From CF-96 sp028287605 (GTDB lineage Bacteria > Chloroflexota > Dormibacteria > Aeolococcales > Aeolococcaceae), in NCBI GenBank assembly GCA_034666465.1, contig JAXDLT010000147.1, forward strand, positions 1-8,365: DNA of 8,365 nucleotides. The letters are read 5' to 3'. Below the pieces are notes generated by a model. The model saw only the letters and a program-made list of their open reading frames with translations. It was not told the DNA's origin and made no database searches. A program made the translations under genes and the position numbers. Shown piece after piece: positions 1 to 4,994 of this stretch (positions within the stretch are counted from its first letter, which is position 1; each line of letters opens with the position of its first letter).

Positions 1-1
1 C

Positions 2-220
2 AACGAGGACTACTACTACCGGTGCATCGAGTACGGGTACACCGACTTCGAGCACCTCGGCAGCGTGATGCCGGCGTGGGGCTCGGCCGCGCCCGACTTC
101 CACTACGACCCGATCCGTGACAAGCAGTCGGGGAAGGTGACCCGGGTGCTGTCCGAGGATCAGATCAGCATCCTGGTGCAGTTCATTCGGCACTGGGAGC
201 AGTACCAGACCCTGCCGTGA
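2..220 (+). CDS. c-type cytochrome, C-terminal part (5' end outside window)
   Basis: The open frame enters from the left edge and gives 72 residues before TGA at 218-220. The visible part looks like the C-terminal half of a class I cytochrome c. It has an MPAWG motif whose Met (codon 68-70) would be the distal haem ligand, followed by a final helix with LSEDQISILVQFIRHWE, typical of mono-haem cytochrome c domains in quinol oxidoreductase or oxidase complexes. The CXXCH haem-binding motif should lie upstream and cannot be checked here. About 20 residues between the Met loop and the last helix form a charged, Tyr/Pro-containing insert. The role is probably electron transfer on the outer face of the membrane. 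It is followed after 17 bases by a small membrane-protein gene, so it is probably the first visible gene of a longer operon. Family assignment is fairly secure; the exact complex is not. Confidence 0.75.
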   Translation, partial: NEDYYYRCIEYGYTDFEHLGSVMPAWGSAAPDFHYDPIRDKQSGKVTRVLSEDQISILVQFIRHWEQYQTLP

Positions 221-222
221 TC

Positions 223-230
223 GGGGAGGA
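223..230 (+). promoter_or_regulatory. Ribosome binding site of the 42-residue microprotein
   Basis: GGGGAGGA lies 7 bases before ATG 238. This strong Shine-Dalgarno match is the main evidence that the very short downstream frame is translated. Confidence 0.6.
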
Positions 231-237
231 GCGTCGT

Positions 238-366
238 ATGCGTCGCGGCACCAGCAGCACGGTGCGAGCCTTCGTGGGCACCATGGTCATGTTCGTGGTG
301 CTGCTGATCGGCACCTTCGTCGTCATCCTTCTCGAGCACTACCTCGAGAACTTCAAGAGCCACTGA
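238..366 (+). CDS. Single-pass membrane microprotein (42 aa), unknown function
   Basis: ATG at 238 to TGA at 364-366 encodes 42 residues. The N-terminus is short and basic (MRRGTSSTVR). One hydrophobic helix spans about residues 11-33 (FVGTMVMFVVLLIGTFVVIL), and a charged tail ends in EHYLENFKSH. By the positive-inside rule the N-terminus would be cytoplasmic. The family is not recognised. Support for it being real comes from a strong ribosome binding site at 223-230, the 17-base gap after the cytochrome c stop, and the 2-base gap to the next small gene. Tiny one-helix subunits are common in respiratory complexes (CcoQ-like, CydX-like or CtaF-like proteins), so an accessory subunit of the adjacent cytochrome system is a reasonable inference. 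No signature proves it. Confidence 0.65.
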   Translation: MRRGTSSTVRAFVGTMVMFVVLLIGTFVVILLEHYLENFKSH

Positions 367-368
367 CG

Positions 369-512
369 ATGCATTCACAGATCCTGGCCCTGCTCGGCTC
401 CCTCGACCCCGGCGACGCGGGCTGGGGCGACGTGCTCTTCGTCTCGCTCTGGGCGGGCTGTTCGCTGCTGCTCGCCGCATACTTCTGCTATCGCAGCTTC
501 TTCGCGGGGTAG
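369..512 (+). CDS. Single-pass membrane microprotein (47 aa), unknown function
   Basis: ATG at 369 starts two bases after the previous stop, and TAG is at 510-512. The 47-residue product has a mildly acidic N-terminal part (LLGSLDPGDAGWGDV), a hydrophobic helix at about residues 22-42 that contains two Cys (FVSLWAGCSLLLAAYFCYRS), and a short C-terminus FFAG. There is no clear Shine-Dalgarno site (the bases before it read AAGAGCCACTGACG), so translation is probably coupled to the preceding microprotein. The family is not recognised. The pairing of two one-helix proteins directly behind a cytochrome c suggests small subunits of a membrane electron-transfer complex. The two helix Cys residues are a feature to note, but no metal or haem site can be claimed. 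Confidence 0.6.
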   Translation: MHSQILALLGSLDPGDAGWGDVLFVSLWAGCSLLLAAYFCYRSFFAG

Positions 513-521
513 CGGTACGAC

Positions 522-530
522 GGAGGTGAT
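522..530 (+). promoter_or_regulatory. Ribosome binding site fixing a GTG start at 536
   Basis: GGAGGTGAT is a near-perfect anti-Shine-Dalgarno match, and its GGAGG core ends 9 bases before GTG 536. This favours GTG 536 over the in-frame ATG at 551 as the start of the next gene. Confidence 0.65.
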
Positions 531-535
531 CCGCG

Positions 536-940
536 GTGGCCCGTCCGGCGATGAGACGGCCGGCGGCAGGGGCCGTGGCCGGGAGCGATAGGCGGCGCGA
601 TCCGAGGGTGGCGGCGGCCCTGTCGGTGGTGCCCGGCCTCGGCCAGCTCTACAACCTGCAGCCCGGCAAGGCCGCCTTCTTCCTGCTCGCCACGATCTTC
701 ACCATCGGCCCGGCGGTGCTCCTGATCACCGCCGGCGAGCGGCTCGGCACCACCCTGCTCCACCGCGGCGCGGGGACCGCCTTCCTTCTCCTCGCCCTGG
801 GCTCGGTGATCGTCTTCCTCGCGCTGCTGCTGCTCGGCCTCGCCTTCTGGGCGAGCGCCGTGGTCGACGCCCGGCGGAGCGCCGTCGAGATCAGCGAGCG
901 GCGGCTGAGCAGCGGCCGCTGGTGGTTCTTCCGGCTGTGA
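536..940 (+). CDS. Small two-helix membrane protein with PGLGQLYN motif (TM2-like)
   Basis: The 134-residue product begins with a basic cytoplasmic-type tail (residues 1-25, many Arg). It then has VVPGLGQLYNLQPGKA (31-46), a hydrophobic hairpin at about 46-66 and 80-108, and a charged C-terminus ending in WWFFRL. The P-G-x-G-Q-x-Y motif next to a membrane helix resembles TM2-domain proteins and the N-terminal membrane stubs of some bacterial transporter proteins. The biochemical role of such proteins is poorly known. The start was chosen from the strong ribosome binding site at 522-530. The stop overlaps the probable GTG start of the histidine kinase (GTGA at 937-940), so the two are likely made together. 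An interaction with the kinase membrane domain is plausible but is inferred only from the overlap. Confidence 0.8.
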   Translation: MARPAMRRPAAGAVAGSDRRRDPRVAAALSVVPGLGQLYNLQPGKAAFFLLATIFTIGPAVLLITAGERLGTTLLHRGAGTAFLLLALGSVIVFLALLLLGLAFWASAVVDARRSAVEISERRLSSGRWWFFRL

Positions 941-2376
941 GAGGCAGCGTGCTGGGGGGCGCCCTCGGGGCCTTCCATCGCATCGTCCCCCCCGCCACCG
1001 GCGGGCTGGACTGGCCGCGCCATCGCACCGCGGGACCGGTCCGCGGGGCCGAGCGCTCCCGCCTGCTCCACTACGAGCGGCTGATGGGGCTGGCCCACGC
1101 CACCGCGGTGCCGGTGGCGCTCGCCGCCACCCTGGTCCACGTCGACTTCATCGCCCGGCCGGCGACGCCGTGGTTCCTGGTGCTGCTCGCCACCGCGCTG
1201 GTCTACGCGGTCGTCTACCACTTCGTCCTGCCCCGGCTCTGGCTCTCCCACACCAAGGTGGTGCTCGGCCTGCTCGTCGACGTGGCGCTGACCACCGAGG
1301 TGGTGCGGCTCACCGGCTACCACATGAGCCTGCTCGTCTTCCTCTACTACCTGATCATCATCGCCTGCGCGCTCACCCTGGAGAGGCGCACCCTCTACGC
1401 CATCTGCGCAGTGATCAGCCTCGCCTTCTGCGCAGTGCTGCCCTTCGACCCGGTCTTCGGGCAGGCCGCCGGCGCCCACGCCGGCCACGTCCTCCTCTTC
1501 CTCTTCTCGGTGTGGGGGGTGGGCTTCATCAGCGCCGCCGGGGCGGCCCAGATCCAGGCGGCGGAGCGGCGGCTGATGAGCAGCGTGCGCACCCAGCGGG
1601 CGATCGCCGAGGAGAACGCCAAGCTCTCCGTCGACCTCGCCCGGCGCCTGGAGGAGAGCCGCGCGCTCACCGTCTCCCTGGACCGCCAGCGCGAGGAGAC
1701 CCGGCGCCTCGCCGACATGGTGATCCACGCCCAGGAGGAGGAGCGCCGGCGGGTGGCGCGCGAGCTCCACGACGAGGCCAACCAGCTGCTCGCCGCGCTG
1801 ATGACCACCGTCGACGCCGCCGAGGCGGCGGCGGCACGGCAGGGCCAGCCGGAGCTCACCGCCACCCTCGGCCGGCTGCGGCGTCTCGCCAGCGCCACCC
1901 TCAGCGACCTCCAGCGCATCGCCACCGAGCTGCGGCCGCCCGCGCTCGACGAGTTCGGGCTGCTGCCGGCGCTCACCCGGCACGTCCGCGACCGCACCGC
2001 GAACACCGCCCTCGACGCCTGCGTCGACACCGTGGGACGGCTGCGCCGGCTGCCCCCGACCGTCGAGGTGGCCCTCTACCGGATCGCGCAGGAGGCGCTC
2101 GCCAACGTGCAGAAGCACAGCGACGCCCGCAGCGTGCGGCTCCGGCTGCGCTTCCTCCCCGGGGCGGTGTGCCTGGAGGTCAGCGACGACGGCGTCGGCT
2201 TCGACCTCGAGGACGAGCACGGCGCCGGCCGGTCGCGGCTGGGGATCGCGGGGATGCGCGAGCGCGCCAGCATCGTCGGCGGCACGCTTCGGGTGACCAG
2301 CCGCCCCGGCGCGGGGACGCAGATCGCGACCAGCATCCCCCTCCGCGAGGAGGCGCCGGTGAGCGCCCATGGCTGA
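937..2376 (+). CDS. NarL-family sensor histidine kinase with six-helix membrane domain
   Basis: About 479 residues. Six hydrophobic helices (roughly 50-70, 79-100, 106-124, 129-148, 151-170, 183-206) come before a coiled coil (about 207-265), a HisKA_3 dimerisation/phosphoacceptor helix and a HATPase_c domain. The phosphorylated His is H278 in ARELHDEANQ. The N-box is IAQEALANVQKHS (N390), G1 is DDGVGF (418-423) and G2 is LGIAGM (435-440), so the kinase looks active. There is no extracytoplasmic sensor domain, so it probably senses something in or at the membrane, as in the DesK/LiaS type. Start choice is uncertain: GTG 937 overlaps the previous stop, GTG 922 is further upstream, and GTG 949 has a GAGAGG just before it. 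The 3' end overlaps the response regulator by 8 bases, so the pair is translationally coupled. The family is secure; the signal is unknown. Confidence 0.92.
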   Translation: MRGSVLGGALGAFHRIVPPATGGLDWPRHRTAGPVRGAERSRLLHYERLMGLAHATAVPVALAATLVHVDFIARPATPWFLVLLATALVYAVVYHFVLPRLWLSHTKVVLGLLVDVALTTEVVRLTGYHMSLLVFLYYLIIIACALTLERRTLYAICAVISLAFCAVLPFDPVFGQAAGAHAGHVLLFLFSVWGVGFISAAGAAQIQAAERRLMSSVRTQRAIAEENAKLSVDLARRLEESRALTVSLDRQREETRRLADMVIHAQEEERRRVARELHDEANQLLAALMTTVDAAEAAAARQGQPELTATLGRLRRLASATLSDLQRIATELRPPALDEFGLLPALTRHVRDRTANTALDACVDTVGRLRRLPPTVEVALYRIAQEALANVQKHSDARSVRLRLRFLPGAVCLEVSDDGVGFDLEDEHGAGRSRLGIAGMRERASIVGGTLRVTSRPGAGTQIATSIPLREEAPVSAHG

Positions 2377-3031
2377 GCGCATCCGGGTCCTCCTCGTCGA
2401 CGACCACGCGATGTTCCGCGAGGGCGTGCGCTCGCTGCTCGAGGGCGAGCCCGATCTCGAGGTGGTCGGAGAGGTCGAGGACGGGCGCCAGGCGGTGCAG
2501 ACGGCGCTGACCCTCGCCCCCGACGTGGTGCTGATGGACATCACCATGCCCCAGCTCGACGGCATCGAGGCCACCCGGCAGATCCGCAGCCAGAACGACG
2601 CCATCAAGGTGCTCATCCTCACCATGCACGACAACGAGGATGTGTTCTTCCGCTCGATCAGCGCCGGCGCCTCCGGCTACGTGCTCAAGCGCAGCGGCGG
2701 CGTGGAGCTGATGAGCGCCATCCGCTCCACCCACGAGGGACACTCGTACCTCTCGCCGCTGCTCGCGAAGGCGCTGATGAGCGACTACCTGCAGCGCGGC
2801 GAGCGCGGCCAGGACGGCACCGCCCAGGGGCGCCGGCTCTCCGGACGCGAGCAGGAGATCCTCAAGCTGATCGCCGAGGGTCACTCCAGCCGGGAGATCG
2901 CAGAGATGCTCGACCTCTCGGTGAAGACCGTGCACAACCACCGGACCCGGCTGATGACCAAGCTGGACATCCACCGCAACACCGACCTGGTCAAGTACGC
3001 GATCCGGCTGGGGATGGTCCAGGTCGACTGA
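2369..3031 (+). CDS. NarL/FixJ (LuxR-type) DNA-binding response regulator
   Basis: 220 residues, the usual length of this family. The receiver domain (about 4-120) has the acidic pair D11/D12, phosphoacceptor D57 in VVLMDITMP, switch T85 in LILTMHD and K107 in YVLKR. A linker of about 25 residues leads to a LuxR-type helix-turn-helix (about 153-217) with LSGREQEILKLIAEG, SSREIAEMLDLSVKTVHNH and a final LVKYAIRLGMV. All receiver catalytic residues are present, so it should be phosphorylated by the overlapping histidine kinase and act as a transcription factor. ATG 2369 lies inside the last codons of the kinase gene and has GGTGAG at 2358-2363. Targets are unknown. The direct repeat in the adjacent intergenic region (3075-3091) is a candidate, which would make the protease gene part of its regulon. 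Confidence 0.95.
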   Translation: MAERIRVLLVDDHAMFREGVRSLLEGEPDLEVVGEVEDGRQAVQTALTLAPDVVLMDITMPQLDGIEATRQIRSQNDAIKVLILTMHDNEDVFFRSISAGASGYVLKRSGGVELMSAIRSTHEGHSYLSPLLAKALMSDYLQRGERGQDGTAQGRRLSGREQEILKLIAEGHSSREIAEMLDLSVKTVHNHRTRLMTKLDIHRNTDLVKYAIRLGMVQVD

Positions 3032-3035
3032 CCCG

Positions 3036-3052
3036 CGCGACCGCGGTTCGCG
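3036..3052 (+). terminator. Candidate hairpin after the response regulator gene
   Basis: CGCGA (3036-3040) and TCGCG (3048-3052) form a 5-bp stem around a 7-base loop, 4 bases after the response regulator stop. There is no following T-run, so it is a weak candidate for an intrinsic terminator. It could equally be an inverted repeat without that role. Confidence 0.25.
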
Positions 3053-3074
3053 ATGTGGCGGGATTGCGCCACCG

Positions 3075-3091
3075 TGTCAAGGATTGTCAAG
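3075..3091. repeat. Direct repeat TGTCAAG x2 at 10-bp spacing, possible operator
   Basis: TGTCAAG occurs at 3075-3081 and again at 3085-3091, one helical turn apart, so a dimeric regulator could contact the same face of the DNA. The second copy contains TTGTCA (3084-3089), which matches five of six bases of a sigma-70 -35 box, but no -10 box follows at the right distance. The position between a NarL-type regulator gene and the peptidase gene makes it a candidate binding site. No known consensus was matched. Confidence 0.35.
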
Positions 3092-3142
3092 CGGCTCCGT
3101 CATGGCTTCGTTTCCCCGCGTGCAGGCTGTTCACTGCTTCGA

Positions 3143-3231
3143 GGGGCGTCCGTCGCCCCGGCCGTGGTCTGATCACCGCGCACGGTGCCGATCGAACGGA
3201 CACGTGCGCGTGGCGTGCGAAAGGCGCCGTG
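3143..3231 (+). promoter_or_regulatory. Potentially structured 5' leader of the S8 peptidase gene
   Basis: Three consecutive stems can be drawn. GGGGCG (3143-3148) pairs with CGCCCC (3154-3159) around a 5-base loop. GTGGT (3164-3168) pairs with ATCAC (3172-3176), with one G-U pair. CACGGTGCC (3181-3189) pairs with GGCGCCGTG (3223-3231) over nine pairs with one G-U, enclosing a smaller CACG-TGCG-CGTG hairpin at 3201-3212. The last stem ends 12 bases before the ribosome binding site at 3244-3249, a suitable place for translational control. I could not match it to a known riboswitch, and in DNA this GC-rich some stems arise by chance. Confidence 0.35.
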
Positions 3232-3243
3232 GCAGACAACCCT

Positions 3244-3249
3244 GGGGGA
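3244..3249 (+). promoter_or_regulatory. Ribosome binding site of the S8 peptidase
   Basis: GGGGGA lies 8 bases before ATG 3258. It supports this ATG, rather than in-frame upstream starts such as 3084, as the start of the peptidase. Confidence 0.5.
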
Positions 3250-3257
3250 CCCGGCAC

Positions 3258-4973
3258 ATGATCGCAGCACACGGCGCGCGCGGCATCCGCGACGGCGGCA
3301 GCTGGGGGAGGGGACGGCATCGCGCCACGGTCGCCTCCCTGGGACTGGTACTCGCGCTCTCGGCGAGCGCGACCGTGCTCACCTCGTCCGCCTCCGCCGC
3401 CGCCGGCCCGCTGGAGCCGGTCATCGTCCGAGCCCTGCCCGGCGCCGGCCTCGGGTCCGCCGAGCAGACGGTGCGCGACCTCGGCGGCCGGGTGGGGCTG
3501 CTGCTGCCGATCATCGACGGCTTCGCCGCCCGTCTCCCGCACCAGGGCATCGCGGCGCTGCGCGCCCTGGCCGGCGTGGTCTCGGTCGAGCCCGACGCGC
3601 CCATCCGGCTCGCGGCGAGTGGCGGCTTCGACGCCGCCACGGACGCCGGCTCGCTCTTCACCACCACCCTCGGCACCGGCGCCCAGGCCTTCTGGCAGAG
3701 CGGCTACACCGGCCGCGGCGTCGACGTGGCGCTGATCGACTCCGGGGTGACCGGCGTCGACGGCCTCTCCGCCGCGGGGAAGGTGGTCAACGGACCCGAC
3801 TTCACCGCGGACGCGGCCTCCCCGGCGCTGCGCTCCTCCGACGGCTTCGGCCACGGCACCCACATGGCCGGGATCATCGCGGGGCGCGACGCCGCCGCGG
3901 TGGCCGGTGCCTACGCCGGGGACAGTCGCGACTTCGTCGGCATGGCCCCCGACGCGCGGCTGGTCAACGTGAAGGTCGCGGACGCGCAGGGGAACAGCGA
4001 CGTCTCCCAGGTGATCGCCGGCATCGCATGGGTGGTCGAGCACCGCACCGACGACGGGCTCAACATCCGCATCCTCAACCTCTCCTTCGGCACCAACAGC
4101 ACCCAGCCGTACACCCTCGACCCGCTCGCGTACGCCGCCGAGGTGGCCTGGCGCCACGGGCTCGTGGTGGTCGCGTCGGCGGGCAACTTCGGCAACGCCA
4201 GCAACGGGCTTGCCGACCCCGCCAACGATCCCTACGTGATCGCGGCCGGTGCCGCCGACACCATGGGCACGCTCACTCCCGCGGACGACACCGTCGCCGC
4301 CTTCTCCAGCGGCGGCACCCCGGTGCGCCCCCCCGACCTGGTCGCTCCCGGGGCCCACATCGCCAGCCTGCGCGACCCGGGCTCGGCCATCGACATGCTG
4401 TACGGCTCCACCGCCACCGTGGGTGCGCGCTTCTTCCGTGGCAGCGGCACCTCCCAGGCCGCGGCGGTGGTCACCGGCGCCGCCGCCCTGCTGCTCTCGC
4501 AGCGCCCGTCGGCCACGCCCGACCAGGTCAAGGCACTGCTCACTGGCGCGGCGGCCCCGCTCGCCGGGACCAGCAGCCTGCTCCAGGGAGCGGGCCGGCT
4601 GCGGCTCCAGCCGCTGCTGACCGCGCCCACCCCCGGCGCCCACCAGAGCTGGCCGGTCTCGACCGGCGGCGGCTCGCTCGATGGTTCACGCGGCTCCGCC
4701 CACAGCAGCGTCGACGCGTCCATCGCCGCCCTGGTGGCCGCCCTCGGCGGTGGCTGGTCCGGCGGTGGCTGGTCCGGCGGTGGCTGGTCCGGCGGCGGCT
4801 GGTCCGGCGGTGGCTGGTCGGGCGGTGGCTGGTCCGGCGGCGGCTGGTCCGGCGGTGGCTGGTCCGGCGGCGGCTGGTCCGGCGGCGGCTGGTCCGGCGG
4901 TGGCTGGTCCGGCGGTGGCTGGTCGGGCGGCGGCTGGTCGGGCGGCGGCTGGTCCACCGACGTCTGGTCCTGA
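3258..4973 (+). CDS. Secreted subtilisin-family (S8) serine peptidase with C-terminal GGGWS repeats
   Basis: 571 residues. The signal peptide has a long basic n-region (1-23), a hydrophobic core (about 24-42) and an Ala-rich cleavage site near 47-49. Residues about 53-115 resemble a short inhibitor-I9-like propeptide (PVIVRALPG... VVSVEPDAPIRL). The peptidase domain (about 125-450) has the full catalytic set: D161 in VALIDSGV, H199 in GHGTHMAG, oxyanion N310 in ASAGNFGN and S399 in GSGTSQAAAVV. The usual Met-Ala-x-Pro after the Ser is replaced by QAAA. A Ser/Gly-rich linker and a short Ala-rich segment lead into 14 GGGWS units (497-566) and a final TDVWS. The protein should be exported and active. 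The tail might bind cell wall or polysaccharide or mediate self-association, but its function is unknown. The start is set by the signal peptide and the site at 3244-3249. A c-di-GMP enzyme gene follows after 21 bases, probably on the same transcript. Confidence 0.93.
   Translation: MIAAHGARGIRDGGSWGRGRHRATVASLGLVLALSASATVLTSSASAAAGPLEPVIVRALPGAGLGSAEQTVRDLGGRVGLLLPIIDGFAARLPHQGIAALRALAGVVSVEPDAPIRLAASGGFDAATDAGSLFTTTLGTGAQAFWQSGYTGRGVDVALIDSGVTGVDGLSAAGKVVNGPDFTADAASPALRSSDGFGHGTHMAGIIAGRDAAAVAGAYAGDSRDFVGMAPDARLVNVKVADAQGNSDVSQVIAGIAWVVEHRTDDGLNIRILNLSFGTNSTQPYTLDPLAYAAEVAWRHGLVVVASAGNFGNASNGLADPANDPYVIAAGAADTMGTLTPADDTVAAFSSGGTPVRPPDLVAPGAHIASLRDPGSAIDMLYGSTATVGARFFRGSGTSQAAAVVTGAAALLLSQRPSATPDQVKALLTGAAAPLAGTSSLLQGAGRLRLQPLLTAPTPGAHQSWPVSTGGGSLDGSRGSAHSSVDASIAALVAALGGGWSGGGWSGGGWSGGGWSGGGWSGGGWSGGGWSGGGWSGGGWSGGGWSGGGWSGGGWSGGGWSGGGWSTDVWS
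4746..4955 (+). repeat. 14 tandem 15-bp units encoding (GGGWS)14
   Basis: Fourteen in-frame copies of GGCGGYGGCTGGTCS run without interruption. They differ only at the third base of the second Gly codon (GGT in units 1, 2, 3, 5, 6, 8, 11 and 12; GGC in the other six) and of the Ser codon (TCG in units 5, 12 and 13; TCC elsewhere). Every difference is synonymous. The last five codons before the stop (TDVWS, 4956-4970) keep the TGGTCC end and look like a degenerate fifteenth unit. The 15-base period means slippage would change the tail length without shifting the frame. There are no unique spacers, so it is not CRISPR. Confidence 0.98.
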
Positions 4974-4994
4974 GACAGGAGAGCCATCAGCGCG

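Larger units (their letters stand above)
3032..3257. other. 226-bp TA-free intergenic region before the S8 peptidase
   Basis: No convincing gene lies between the response regulator stop and the peptidase start. On reading it base by base I find no TA dinucleotide anywhere, so no TANNNT -10 box can exist here on the + strand. The region holds a hairpin just after the response regulator, a 7-base direct repeat at 3075-3091, three potential stem-loops at 3143-3231 and the peptidase ribosome binding site. Open frames through it are extensions or shadows of neighbours. Confidence 0.7.

Noticed and set aside
1170..2510. 446-residue + strand frame inside the kinase gene
   Set aside because: The product is Arg/Pro/Ala-rich low-complexity sequence, the usual out-of-frame reading of GC-rich coding DNA.
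649..2634. Long minus-strand open frame opposite the histidine kinase
   Set aside because: It is a compositional shadow of the kinase and regulator genes, whose + strand products have complete catalytic motifs.
3084..3257. Upstream in-frame extension of the S8 peptidase
   Set aside because: It would place 58 Cys/His/Arg-rich residues before a good signal peptide. ATG 3258 has its own ribosome binding site and puts the signal peptide near the N-terminus.
3160..3257. c-di-GMP riboswitch before the peptidase/GGDEF-EAL pair
   Set aside because: A CGAAAGGC stretch (3218-3225) first looked suggestive, but the conserved c-di-GMP-I core elements (GGGCAAACC-like and GCAAAGCC-like) are missing, and no c-di-GMP-II pattern was seen.
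4746..4955. CRISPR-like repeat array
   Set aside because: The units are directly adjacent 15-mers in frame inside a coding sequence, with no spacers and no cas genes.
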